A stretch of DNA of 64,000 bases from Macrosoma leucophasiata. Its lineage: Eukaryota > Arthropoda > Insecta > Lepidoptera > Hedylidae. The DNA is taken from positions 24,907,501-24,971,500 of the forward strand of contig JAWQUS010000008.1 in the NCBI GenBank assembly GCA_036365455.1, read 5' to 3'. Below are positions 46,141 to 56,829 of the stretch, one piece after another (the first letter of the stretch is position 1; the number at the start of each line of letters is the position of its first letter). The position numbers and the translations under genes were made by a program. The notes under the pieces are model-generated. The model was not told the origin of the DNA, searched no databases, and saw nothing but the letters and a program-made list of their open reading frames with translations.

Positions 46141-46799
46141 ATTACTTGGTAATAATCACAAAATTTTTCAATTCCTTCAATGATGATAAAATTATTAACG
46201 TCCATAGCGTAGATGCAAATAAACTACTATCTACTAAATGTGATGTAGCTCCTGCAAACCAGAACAGACCAGTCCCCACCAACAGCACCCGTTCACGAGT
46301 TTGACGCATGTGACAGCCATTGCCCTCCTCGACCATTTTAGAGGAAAGTGAGCAACCCGTCACATGACGCCTCCAAAGGCAAATACATTTAGCGTGCATG
46401 ACTGTTTCGGATATGCATACGGCAAAATAAAAGATCAGAAAAAGTCATGCTTCTTTAGAGCTTCGACGGTGTCCCCTAGGCTAATAGTAAATACATTTTG
46501 TTTTATTAAAAATACTAGTCGTAGGCTATTGGATATATTTCACACCACACAAAAGGACACGTCATTAATTTAGAATATTGTGTAGATCACTTATCGCTGT
46601 AACTTAAAACCAAAGCAAGCCCACACGCCTCATAATTGATTGTTACTTTGTCATTATCACAATTCACTTGTTTAGCTCTAGGCGATACTAAAGAGTGCGA
46701 GTGCCACTGCTTCACTTATTATTTATGCAGACAATTTGGGAGTTGGTTATCAGATCAAAACAAAATATTGAGTCGAAAGTTATAATAATTATCGGACTA

Positions 46800-47023
46800 C
46801 ACAAAGCCGTGGCCTTAAAACACTAGCGATTTTCTAACGCAGCGGGTTAGCAACTACAATCGTACAATTTTTGTCTGTCTGTCTGTCTGTCTGTTTGGCG
46901 GGGCTAATCTTGACTTGAAAACTGCTGGACCGATTTTGACGGGACTTTCACTGGCAGATAGCTGATGTAATAAGGAGTAACTTAGGATACTTTTATACTA
47001 TACTTTTATACTACTTTTATACA
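46800..47023 (+). repeat. Dispersed repeat interrupted by the tRNA-like element (left part)
   Basis: TGCTGGACCGATTTTGACGG and GTAATAAGGAGTAACTTAGG match 56650-56740. The right part resumes at 47334-47425 (ACGACTTCGTCCGGGTAGAT, GGCACAGCTAGT-like). A (TCTG)n run is at 46877-46894. Confidence 0.6.
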
Positions 47024-47333
47024 ATTATTAAAGGTAAAAGCGACTTCTTTACGATATTCAATAAACTGAAAAGTCTATTATATCGGTTGCCTAACTAGCA
47101 TAGTTGGTAATAGATGGCGCTGCTGCTACCATAAAGCAATGCAATAGATGTGAAGGAAAGATTTGACAAATCGGGCAGGGCTTCAGTAGCTCAATTGGAA
47201 GAGCGGCTGGACTAGATTCCCAGTAGGTCGCGAGTTCGAGTCTCGCCTGAAGTCAATTTTTTCTTTCCATTTTTCTTTAAAAATAAAATATATTTCACAA
47301 GCATGTGTTAATGCGAAATAATATAAAACAATT
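47024..47333 (+). mobile_element. tRNA-like mobile element, most complete single copy
   Basis: The unit runs from ATTATTAAAGGTAAAAGCG to GCGAAATAATATAAAACAAT. The tRNA-like body (about 47181-47254, acceptor TGAAGTC at its 3' end) sits in the middle rather than at the 5' end, which is unusual for a SINE. Flanks repeat ACTTTTATAC on both sides; the target is a CTTTTATACTAG-containing repeat also seen at 56735-56750. Confidence 0.72.
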
Positions 47334-48091
47334 ACTTTTATACTAGTTTCGCTAACGACTTCGTCCGGGTAGATACTGAACAATCATAAATTCTCACGCG
47401 GACGAAGTCGCGGGGACAGCTAGTCTATTATACTATAATAACACAGTAAAAATTGAGTGTCTGTACATTAAATATGTTACCAAAATACTGATTTAATAAG
47501 AGGAACAGAAACCAAAAAAATATATATATTATATTTTTTGTCTTTTGTACGTTCTAACATCGAATTTACTCAACGGATTTGAACGCGGTTTTCACACACC
47601 GGGTAGATTACATATAATGAACGTTGTTTCGTCAAAATCGGAAGGGAAAAAGAAGTTATGGTCTATTGAAAATTTATTTCAGGCACTAACGTATTTAATG
47701 CGGTTTTATTAACGTATTTAATTTAGACTTTATCCGCGTAGAATTGAACAAAATTATTGCTCAGTATCAACGCGGACAAAGTCGTGGGCCACAGCTAGTT
47801 CATAATAAGTCATAAAACGCCTTTAAATCAGACAAATCAGCTTATACAATGATTTAACAATAAAAAATCATTAAAACTTTATATAAACTTAAATTATAAT
47901 TAGTACAAAGCATGCGACAAATTGGATTAATGACTTATAGAATGGCGTAATAAAGATCGCGGTGCGTATAATTAATTAAACGACACATTGAACACTGAAT
48001 ACCAAAGCAAAATGGTCCATGAGAGATGTCCTCATTCTTAAACATAACGATTAACCGATTAAGAGTGGATACAATCATAACATGAACGTTA

Positions 48092-48400
48092 GGGCCTGCG
48101 TCCGCTGATGGGGTGACACGGCAAGGTACGGAACGGCACGCTTCGGCATACAGAAATATCACGACATGCCGCAGTATCCTGGTAATCGACTCGACGTTCC
48201 ACGGCATGCCGCGGTAACTCGCGTTATCATGGGAGACGTTTCAGTCTATCTATCTTCAGGGTATAGCTAAATCGTAATAAATTTAAGAAATATTATTTTT
48301 TTAATTGTGATTGAAATTGAAAACATCTTTATTGGCACAGTCCCAAGACAGCGTCTTTTACCGCGTCGTTCCGTGCCGCGCCGTCTGTAGGCGCTGGCCC
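48092..48400. mobile_element. Harbinger-type MITE (309 bp)
   Basis: Ends GGGCCTGCGTCC... and ...GGCGCTGGCCC are imperfect inverted repeats, with TTA duplicated at 48089-48091 and 48401-48403. CGGCACGGAACG-like segments lie inside both ends. Non-coding. Confidence 0.7.
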
Positions 48401-48624
48401 TTAGTTTGTGTGCAGCTCACCCAAAGATCGAGCTGGGAACTGGTTTTAAAAAGTGGTTTTCTTGTTAAATAGGACGTTGAACTTTTTGTCCTAAAGTATT
48501 ATGTAATTTACCATTCCATATTAATTTGTTTTCACTTCATTGGCGATGGCGAGGAGTAAATCGGCCTTATTCTTAAATACACGGTGTAGGTACGTCTAAA
48601 ATATCCCATTTTTAATGGTAAGGT

Positions 48625-48768
48625 ACCGCCAGACAAGCATGCAGTTCACACTGATGCTAATTGAAGAGCTGCTAATGGACATCCACACAAAAACCGATGT
48701 TCAAAATGTAGGTGCGAGGCCACCCCTGACACCTAAGTAGTTTTGTCTCTCTTGTAGTTACTATTTAG
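48625..48768 (-). repeat. Family A, partial
   Basis: Contains AGACAAGCATGCAGTTCACA, ATGGACATCCACACAAAAAC and TTGTCTCTCTTGTAGTTAC. Confidence 0.65.
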
Positions 48769-49003
48769 TGGGATCTGGTTTTTTATTTGCCCCTAAAAAC
48801 TAGTAAATTTAAAAAGGTGTCTCACCTTTTTTTAAATATAAGATTTTGTACATAGTATTTTTAAACCTTTATATTCTTTTATGTTTTTTTTTTCTTTTCC
48901 TCTTATTTTTTTTTTTTATTTTTATGCAGGTAGTAGCTACTAACTTGATGTCGGCTGCACCAACATAATGACATATCTACTTAGATACATTATGTGGTAT
49001 TTC

Positions 49004-49293
49004 ACTGGTGGTAGAGCTTCAGTGACGGAGGTCTAGGGCGTAAATACCACCGCATTACCTTATATACTTGTCGCTAAATGATAGTGTTCAGCACTATCGG
49101 GTTCCGATCAGGTGGTAATGTACGGCCCTGTAATTTCTGGCACCGAGCTATAACACCTTATGCCTCAGGAGTGGTAACGCATCTGCATTTTGACCTTGGT
49201 ATTTGTGTGTGTGTGTATAGGCCTCAGTCACTTCACTTAACATCAATGTGAACTGCATGCTTGTATGCCGCTTCAAATACATACAAAAAAAAA
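49004..49293 (+). repeat. Family A, full-length
   Basis: From CACTGGTGGTAGAGCTTCAG to an A-run, with the hairpin ATGATAGTGTTCAGCACTAT and the usual 3' blocks. Confidence 0.72.
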
Positions 49294-49430
49294 TACATGG
49301 TGGCCTTCGCCATTGAGCTTCAACACCGGCCCTCTATTACCAGAAAAAAACATTTATCTATAAAATTATGTAATTAGGTATCTAAAACATTATCATGACA
49401 ATAGATGGCAGATTATCTAAAGTTGTATTA

Positions 49431-49599
49431 GGGTTTTACCACACAAATCGATCGATCGTTCATCGATGCTATCGATCGAGTTTAGGATGGATTAATCGAC
49501 GTCGATATCACATTATCAACGTCGTCGATCGTCGATTGATGCCATCAATCCCGATTGATGGCATCAAACGACGATCGATCGATTGGTGCGGTAACACCC
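49431..49599. mobile_element. Harbinger-type palindromic MITE (169 bp) with CGATCGATCG arms
   Basis: Termini GGGTTTTACCACACAAATCG and its near-mirror CGATTGGTGCGGTAACACCC, extended by CGATCGATCG on each side. TTA is duplicated (49428-49430, 49600-49602). The centre GATGCCATCAATC/GATTGATGGCATC is a second perfect hairpin. Non-coding. Confidence 0.85.
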
Positions 49600-49604
49600 T
49601 TAGG

Positions 49605-50288
49605 AAATCATTATATGTGACATTATTGGACTCGATAAATCTCAACTAATGATATAAAATTAACGAAAATTAATTGAACTTCTAAATATACATTTACAAA
49701 TGTGAAGCCAACGCATTCGTCAAAATAAGATGGTGCCATTACACTCATTTAAAAAAAAACTGGCAAATTATTCTAGATCGATAATGGATATTCATATAGT
49801 TAAGTAATTATTTTTTTGATGTGTTAATCACAGTTAATCATGATCGCACTACATTTAGTTTATTCATTTTTTAATATTTTATATAATATATTTTGGCTAC
49901 TGATGAGCACTTTTACATCGTATTTTTTTAAAACTACCTAAAATGAATAATTACCTTAAAAATAATGTATTTGCAATAAAAAGCAACAACGCACCGAAAT
50001 GTTGGTACCTACGCGCATTTCAACCGATTGCACCAAATTGGATAAGCCTTTTTCTTTTCGTTGTTGTAAGGAGAAGGTGTGTATGAAAATGTAAAAAAAC
50101 ATTTAAAAATTTATAGCAAATAGGGGTCGAATAGTATATAAAATTTTCAATTTCGATATGCTTGTATATATTATGTAGTAAAACGATGGTATATTTGGCT
50201 CAAACTGGATTTTAATCAGGTTTTTTATTAAGGCCCGTTGCGACGCGCGGCGAAGTTTGATTGATGACTATTTATTGGTTTTATTAGG
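49605..50288. other. No gene seen
   Basis: AT-rich sequence without recognised elements. Confidence 0.35.
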
Positions 50289-50291
50289 TTA

Positions 50292-50837
50292 GGATCCCAC
50301 TGCAGAATCATTTCGTTCATCCAGATATGCTGCAAACCTAATTTTTACGCATATTTATAATCTAGAGAATATATATCTACAAAGTTGCCTATCAAAAAAT
50401 GGCCGCAAATATTTTTCTATATTTTTTTTGGGATTTTTTTTTCTACTTGCTTTTTCAATAAAATATTGCCCACTTCACGGCAATATGTATAAAGACTCAA
50501 GGCTGAAAAATCGGGGCTGCCGTTGCGCACTTTGCCGCCTCAACATATTTTCATTCCGCCCGGACAACTTTTTACGTCCATAACGTACATGTATTATTTA
50601 TATATCAAATTAAAGATATATTTTTTTCTCATTATTATGATATACGTGAGTCAAATTAAATCAACCGCATATAAGAGTTGCTGGCTGTTAAAAATAAAAT
50701 AATTTAATTAAAAATACTTGCGGCCAAATTTTAATAGGAAACCTAGTTGATATATTATATTCTCTGGATTATAAATATGCGTAAAAATTAGGTTTGCAAC
50801 ATATCTGGATGAACGAAATGATTCTGCAGTGGGATCC
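50292..50837. mobile_element. TA-flanked MITE with ~90-bp inverted termini (546 bp)
   Basis: Begins GGATCCCACTGCAGAATCAT and ends ATGATTCTGCAGTGGGATCC. The inverted match continues through TTCGTTCATCCAGATATG, TGCAAACCTAATTTTTACGC and ATATTTATAATC with few differences. Flanking TA (50290-50291, 50838-50839) fits a Tc1/mariner-type target. Confidence 0.85.
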
Positions 50838-51236
50838 TAGCCTATATTATGTTACCGGTACAAATATAACAGGATATTAGTTACACTTTGGTATTAACTA
50901 CGTTTTTGTTTTAGGTATATTTGTACATACCCTCAGTTACGGTTACGTTAGGTGCATAGAGTGATCGTTTTATTTGAACGCGGTAGCCTCATACACTCGT
51001 ATCATCACTGCGATCGAAAGACGTTCACTGCTGGACAAAGGCTTCCTCAATGACGCCCATTTTTGTGTTGATGTGCGTCTTAAGGGAAGAATATGCTATA
51101 GTCACCTCGCTTGGCAGCCTATAGATATCTACAGTAAAAACCAAAATGCAGATGCGTTGCCTGACCCGTGAGATCTCAGTTGTCATGTCTCTGTGATAGT
51201 TATTACGGGGCTATACATTATCATTACATTTATTAT

Positions 51237-51470
51237 AATGGTGTAAAGTCCTTTATTTCTGGTTTAATTGGGATTTTTCATTTCTGGAAATTTCCCAGTA
51301 CCTCGAAGTTTGGTGTTGTGCCCGGCGATATCTACAGGCTCGCCACCTGTTACATGGGCCAAAAACGTTAACGGCGAATCGTGGGTGTTTGCATGTATGC
51401 TTTAATGCATGCATTTACCTCTGCCTACCCCTTCGGGGATTACAGCCGTGAAGTAACGTTTTTTTATTTT
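51237..51470 (+). mobile_element. tRNA-derived SINE, 5'-truncated copy
   Basis: Matches the 3' portion of 58997-59299: CCTTTATTTCTGGTT, CCACCTGTTACATGGGCC, GTGGGTGTTTGCATGTATGC, CTCTGCCTACCCCTTCGGGG, then GTGAAGTAACGTTTTTTT. Confidence 0.75.
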
Positions 51471-51517
51471 TCTCTATTAATTACCGTTTAATTGGAACAC
51501 AATAGTGCCGAACACTA

Positions 51518-51888
51518 TGAAGCGCGCATGGCCCCGCGACTGTAGTAGATCGGAAGCGATCTACTCGTCAAGCGATACGAAAGCGGTCGGGTGTGTGATG
51601 GATGACTGCTAGTGGTAAATTAAAAAGCTCGTTTCCGTGCTTCGGAAGGCACGTTGAGCCGTCGGTCCCGGTTGCTATCGAGAGATAGCAGTCGTTAAAC
51701 CTTGGCGGAGGCCTTATTTATGGGAGGTTTGAAAACATCCGACAGCGGGTTGGCCACTAACCCTTATCTCCACCAACACACATTGCAGCAGCGCGGTGGA
51801 GTAATCACCAGGCCTCCTCCCAAGAAGAGAGATTCGTGCTCAGCAGTGGAACGTATCAAGGGTTGCCATTATTATTACTATCATTTAG
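51518..51888 (+). mobile_element. 5S-rRNA-derived SINE, copy 3 (nested in family A)
   Basis: A diverged copy with a damaged 5S-like block (AAAGCGGTCGGG, GATGGATGACTGC). It interrupts a minus-strand family A repeat at GAACACTAT / ACTATCATTTAGCGG, so it inserted later than that repeat. Confidence 0.78.
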
Positions 51889-52295
51889 CGGCAGATAGGT
51901 TAGGTAATACGGTGGTGCCTGCGTCCTCGACTCCCTGCACTGGGACTCTACCCCCAGTTAAATATATTAATGATAGCTAGGTTGGCAGTATCAATGCCTA
52001 CCTACGTTATTTTTATGAGTTAGATTTTGTTCATTACATTACATTCGATGTTTTATTTGTTCGTGATTGTATCTTAAGACGTAGTGGTTATATTCTCATT
52101 GACTAGATAGTGATCGATTTGTGTGAGCGCGGTCGCCTGACACACTCGTGTGTTATGAAACATGTCTCTGAAAGCGTTGCGTACGGCGGTGTTGTGACGG
52201 TTGCCAAAAAGGGCCGGTTCAAAACGTGACATTGAAAGATTTTTAATAATTTTTTGGGTTCTGTACCTGAGAGGGATGATGAGATGTAATGTTTT

Positions 52296-52485
52296 ACTGG
52301 TGGAAGAGCTCCAGCGACGGAGCTCGCGGTTGGCACCACCGCATTACCTAATATACTTGCCGCTATATGGTAGTGTTCAGCACTACCGCTATATGGTAGT
52401 GTTAGTGTCTATAGGCTGCAGTCATCAATTGACATCAATGTGAACTGCAGGCTTGTATACCACTTCCATTACATTAAAAAAAAAT
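52296..52485 (+). repeat. Family A with internal deletion
   Basis: Starts ACTGGTGGAAGAGCTCCAGC; the hairpin region is duplicated (CTATATGGTAGTG twice) and joined directly to TCTATAGGCTGCAGTCATCA, so the middle block is missing. Confidence 0.68.
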
Positions 52486-52959
52486 GTAATGTAAATAAAT
52501 GAAATTCAAACTGAGGGAAACTTTTGGGAGTATATATAGCATATTTTTTACGGGCAACTTAACGTGTTTCCTCAAACACCGTATAAAATTGATACAAATT
52601 TTAAACGCTTTGCTTTATAATATCAATAAAATATATTTATTAAGTGTAAGTATGTAATCTTCTCGTTTCTTCAAAATAGCCTGGATCTTCTTACATTCAC
52701 TCTCTTCATACCTGTACGCAATCAAGGCTTCACCAACGAAGCGAACATGGTTGTGTACATCATTTTGGGGAGAATATGCTGGAGGCTGATTGGCGATCGT
52801 AGTGGCAGTAGTTTATCGCAGGACACTGCTGCCCATTCTCATTACTGCGTTAACTACCACCCTTATTCGAATGGTTTGCCCGCCATCGTTCGGTTAACTG
52901 ACTGCCCTGACGGAAGGTTCTTTTCCACTGGCGAGCATATTGGGATCATCTATACACTA

Positions 52960-53337
52960 TTGAAGCGCGCATGGTCCCGCGGCTGGTGTAGATCATAAAC
53001 GATATACTCGGTTAAGGACTACGGGCGCGGTCGGGTAGTGTGTGATGGGTGACCGCTAGTGGCAAATTAAAATGCGCGTCTCCGTGCTTCGGAGGGCACG
53101 TTATGCCATCGGTCCCGGTGGCTGTCGATAGATAGCAGTCGTTCAACCTAGTCGGAGGCCTTATGGGCGGTTTGAAAACATCCGACAGCGGGTTGGCCAC
53201 TAACCCGCCCACCTCCACCAAACCGCAATGGAGCAGCGTGGTGGAGAATGCTCCAGGCCTCCCCCCAAAAAGGGGAGAGACTCGTGCCCAGCAGTGGGAC
53301 GTATAATGGGTTGCCATTATTGTTTATTATTATATAA
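52960..53337 (+). mobile_element. 5S-rRNA-derived SINE, copy 4
   Basis: Complete copy with a 9-bp duplication TATACACTA at 52951-52959 and 53338-53346. The 5S-like promoter block is at about 53013-53060. The tail is GGGTTGCCATTATTG followed by TTATTATTATA. Confidence 0.83.
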
Positions 53338-53346
53338 TATACACTA

Positions 53347-54235
53347 GTCTATGGATGGTCAGGGCCCGACGCCATGTGGGAGTGGGGCGCCTAAATAAGT
53401 ATAAATAAAATAAAATATAAAGGTGGATACATATCTACAGTTTGATTTCAAATCGTTTGACGCATTCGGCTCGAGCAAGTGTGTGTTCACCTTAAACTAT
53501 GCGTTCAGCTGTCGCCAGTACCGCGGCCGGTAATTCGATGCGATTATTGTGAACCGCTACGTAATTTGCAACTCGTTGCATTACTAAGTTCCTTTTATGT
53601 TTCACGTTCTCATTTTGGACGATTAGTGAGTAGAGTGTGGTCTGTACGCTCGCTGCAGTAACAGGAATCGATTAATAAATTAGTACACGGTCGATATTTC
53701 ATTTGGTTTTAATTTTTTTACCTTTGCTCGAACTGGTTTCGCTTATAAATATAGTTTGATCGATTTTTTAAGGATATAATTTTGTTAAGTTGCCATTAAA
53801 TGACTCATGTCGGATGTTGTTTTGGAACTAGGTACGTTTTACTTGCCGGTTTTTGTTACTGTCTTAGACACCTATCACTTGATATTGAATTACTTATACA
53901 TGTACATATGTTCTAAAACCATATTACAACAAAAATCGATCGAATTTTCGATTTTTAAGAAAATCGAAAATTTGATCTTTTTGATAAATATTTACATAAA
54001 ATAAACATATTAGGTATGTGTTTCCTACCATATTTTATTTCAATAATTGTGTAATTTTGCAGTCGCTGTAGCGAGGTATTGGACGAACAATATTAGACAA
54101 AATTAAACATAGCGAGCCGCTGACTCCAAAAGAACAATAAACGTATAATGGCACAGTCTAGAGTTTTTAAGGCATGAAATGGCAATTAGCCATATAAGCC
54201 ACATTAATGGTTAGTGAATACTGTGAGTAAATAGA
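53347..54235. other. No gene seen
   Basis: AT-rich intergenic DNA. A short fold-back ATCGATCGAATTTTCGATTT / AAATCGAAAATTTGAT is near 53934-53975. Confidence 0.35.
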
Positions 54236-54420
54236 AATAGAAATAGAAAATGTTTTTATTTCGAATTGATCTTTACAGATACTTTAAAAACGTCAAGAAA
54301 TCATAAAATACCAAGAGTGAATAACCATTACATATAGTAAAAGCAAAAATATTGTATTAATAGTAAATTAAAAATCAGAAATTAAACTACTAAATCTTTC
54401 AATTCCTTCAATGATTGTAG
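54236..54420 (-). mobile_element. Non-LTR retrotransposon 3' end, copy 2
   Basis: Same unique sequence as 45983-46140, with an (ATAGAA)n-type run at its left edge, which is the element's tail on the minus strand. Confidence 0.6.
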
Positions 54421-54429
54421 AAATTAAAC

Positions 54430-54726
54430 TTGCGGATTTTCTCGCGTATACAACACTCCCAAACTTCTTCATACACCCCGACCCGGGCCCCGACCCGGGT
54501 GACCCGGGTGAAAGAACATATAGCCGATGTCAAACACCAACGAACCGGAAAGTCTGCAGTTTGTGAACATCTAACGGACAAATCCAACCACTACATTCGT
54601 TTTGATAAGGTTCAGATAATATCAAAAGAAAATCGTCCTATTCCACGGATGGTCAGGGAGGCTATTGAGATTAAAAAACCGGACAAGTGCGAGTTCGACT
54701 CGCGTGGTGAGGGTTCCGTAATTTAA
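54430..54726 (+). pseudogene. Penelope-like element GIY-YIG endonuclease, C-terminal fragment
   Basis: Open frame to a TAA at 54724. From about residue 25 it reads RVTRVKEHIADVKHQRTG, SAVCEHLTDKSNHYIRFDKV and RMVREAIEIKK. This is the second half of the GIY-YIG endonuclease that ends Penelope-like retroelement proteins: an H...S.v.EH...H.i.fD core and a REAIEI motif with the catalytic-site glutamate. Neither the GIY-YIG strands nor a reverse transcriptase is present upstream; that side is an unrelated GC-rich (GACCCGGG)n patch joined to a non-LTR 3' end. So it is a 5'-truncated relic. Confidence 0.72.
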
Positions 54727-55119
54727 ATAAATATTTTCGAAAATATTACAGATTTAAAATGCAGGGACATAGCGGTACATACAACGGTGGTACCGGCAGG
54801 GGGGGTTATATTATTAAGAATTTTCGATTTAATTTGGATACTCAAACTTCTTATAGGTTTTCCAGTAATCTATAGGCAAAGAACTATTTTCCACATTTTT
54901 TTCAAAATTTTAAGTTCAGTAGTTTCGGAGATAGGGTGGGGAATGGTCAATTTTCGTCGTTTTTCTTAAATAACTTCAAATTTGTTTATGCAAAAATTAT
55001 AAAAAAAATATATCTGAGATGCTGACAACAAAATCTATCATTTGATCATTTGATATGTCACACGACACAGTTTACGAATATTTTTTTTTTAATTTTCTGA
55101 TTTACCCCCCGAAAGTCGT

Positions 55120-55322
55120 CCCCCCCCTGTTTAAAATTTATTATTTTACTTGACGTGTTCATCTTTGGGTCATCAATTTACATGTATTCATCAAATTTCA
55201 ACTCAATCGGTCGAGTAGTTTCGGAGCAAATTGGCTGTGACAGACGGACAGACAGACAGACAGACGCACGAGTGATCCTATAAGGGTTCCTTTTTTCCTT
55301 TTAAGGTACGGAACCCTAAAAG
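55120..55322 (+). repeat. Dispersed repeat ending TACGGAACCCTAAAA
   Basis: Contains CAAATTTCAACTCAATCGG, AGTTTCGGAGCAAATTGGC, a (CAGA)n run at 55243-55264 and the end AAGGTACGGAACCCTAAAA. Companion of 28845-29085. Confidence 0.6.
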
Positions 55323-55494
55323 CATCCAAATTTCAATAGAGAGGATGGTTGGCGTTTGTCGACGAATTCGGATCCCATTATATCCAAATTGAAATCCCAA
55401 ACTAGTAAATCTGCAAAACCACGAGATACGGTTAGTAACTTTTGCGTGAATCCGGACCGTTATGCCAGACGTCTCAGAAACAGGTGGCGCTAGC

Positions 55495-55700
55495 AAACTC
55501 AAACTCAAAAATTCATTTAATCACTTGGAAATAATAGAATTTGCTTGTGATAGGTCAAATTACAAATATAAAATTAAAGCGAATAACAACTGATACGTTG
55601 ATTAATATGTCAAAGTAAATAAATTAATAATAGTCCAAAAATACTTAATAATAAAAATAGGTATTAACAGAATGTTCCATACTCTCTTTTACAAACGGCT
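55495..55700 (-). repeat. Dispersed repeat, copy 2 (pair with 33746-33955)
   Basis: High similarity over about 200 bp. The left edge AAACTCAAACTCAAAAATTC is the (GAGTTT)n-type tail on the minus strand. Confidence 0.62.
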
Positions 55701-55867
55701 TAAAATTTTAAAATGTATCGAATTTCTTCATTAGATTCACTCATCTTGACAGTACGAAAAACAAATGAAAATCTCACATTTGCCTAATTTGAATTTGGAA
55801 TTATGTTCTTTAAAATTTTAACTTTCAATGATACCAAAACCAGCCAGATACAAATACTACAGCCAAA

Positions 55868-55935
55868 GAGATTTTATTACAAGTTCACACATACTATAAT
55901 GCGAAAAGACTTTTCCCCCAACCTATTATGTAATA
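55868..55935 (+). mobile_element. Mariner 3' terminus remnant
   Basis: AATGCGAAAAGACTTTTCCC-CCAACC closely resembles the 3' end of the mariner at 32925-32947. No transposase remains. Confidence 0.5.
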
Positions 55936-56509
55936 TACATTTTCTCGATATGTTCATGATCTTTCAGAAAAATGTATAAAATTAATTGAATGGTAGATGC
56001 ACATGTTTTAATTTATCATTCAATCAATTCGTTACAATTCAACTAATCTGAATAAAAGTAAAATGCTTAGGAATGTTTAACATAAAAACTTGCCGAGATG
56101 TAGTAAATGATTAGGAAGAAAATTGGGAAACTTTATTTACTAGCAACACTCATGATTTCATATGGCTGTCTCATGAGCGGCCACACGCTGGCTACATCTA
56201 TAGGTACTTAATCTAAGTTATCAATGTTGTGATCGTTATGATGTTATTTTGATATTGTGAATATGAGTTGGAAAACGTTGCGAGCGTTTTCAAGTTACGC
56301 TGTAGTTGAGCGTTTTTAATATATCCGTTTTCTATGTGAGTCATATCGGTATGGTAGAGGAGGGGAGGAGGAGGGGAGGGGAGTCTCAATCAAGTTAATA
56401 AACAAAAGATAAAATTGAATAAAAAAAGAACAAAGAAGACAAAAAATGTTCACCAATATTAGTAAACAAAAGAAATGATGCAATAACTAAACAAAAAAAA
56501 TAAACATCT

Positions 56510-56828
56510 ATACCAATAAATAAAACTGGAGTGTCTGTTTGTAATATATAAATAACCGGTTTTTACTACATGCCTCTGTATGTGTACACGGTGGGTACAA
56601 TTACCAAAACAACCTTTTTTTTACAATTTTTGTCTCTCTGTCTGTCTGTTGGGGTTAATTTCGGGAAAGGCTTTAGCGATTTCTACGGGACTTTCACAAG
56701 AAGATAGCTTATGTAATAAGGAGTAACATAGGCTACTTTTATACTAGCTGCGCCCACGACTTCGTCTGGGTAGATACTGAACCATCATAAATTCTCACGC
56801 GGGCCTAGCCGCAGGCACAGCTAGTCTA
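56510..56828 (+). repeat. Dispersed repeat (ACGACTTCGTCTGGG ... ACAGCTAGT type)
   Basis: Uninterrupted relative of the repeat at 46800-47425: GTAATAAGGAGTAACATAGG, TACTTTTATACTAGCTGC, CACGACTTCGTCTGGGTAGA and an end CACAGCTAGTCTA. Confidence 0.58.
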
Positions 56829-56829
56829 T

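Larger units (their letters stand above)
51070..51960 (-). repeat. Family A split by two later SINE insertions
   Basis: Minus family A segments at about 51090-51230, 51476-51516 and 51889-51960 are collinear. Between them lie a fragment of the tRNA-derived SINE (51237-51470) and 5S-SINE copy 3 (51518-51888). Insertion order is therefore family A first. Confidence 0.75.
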
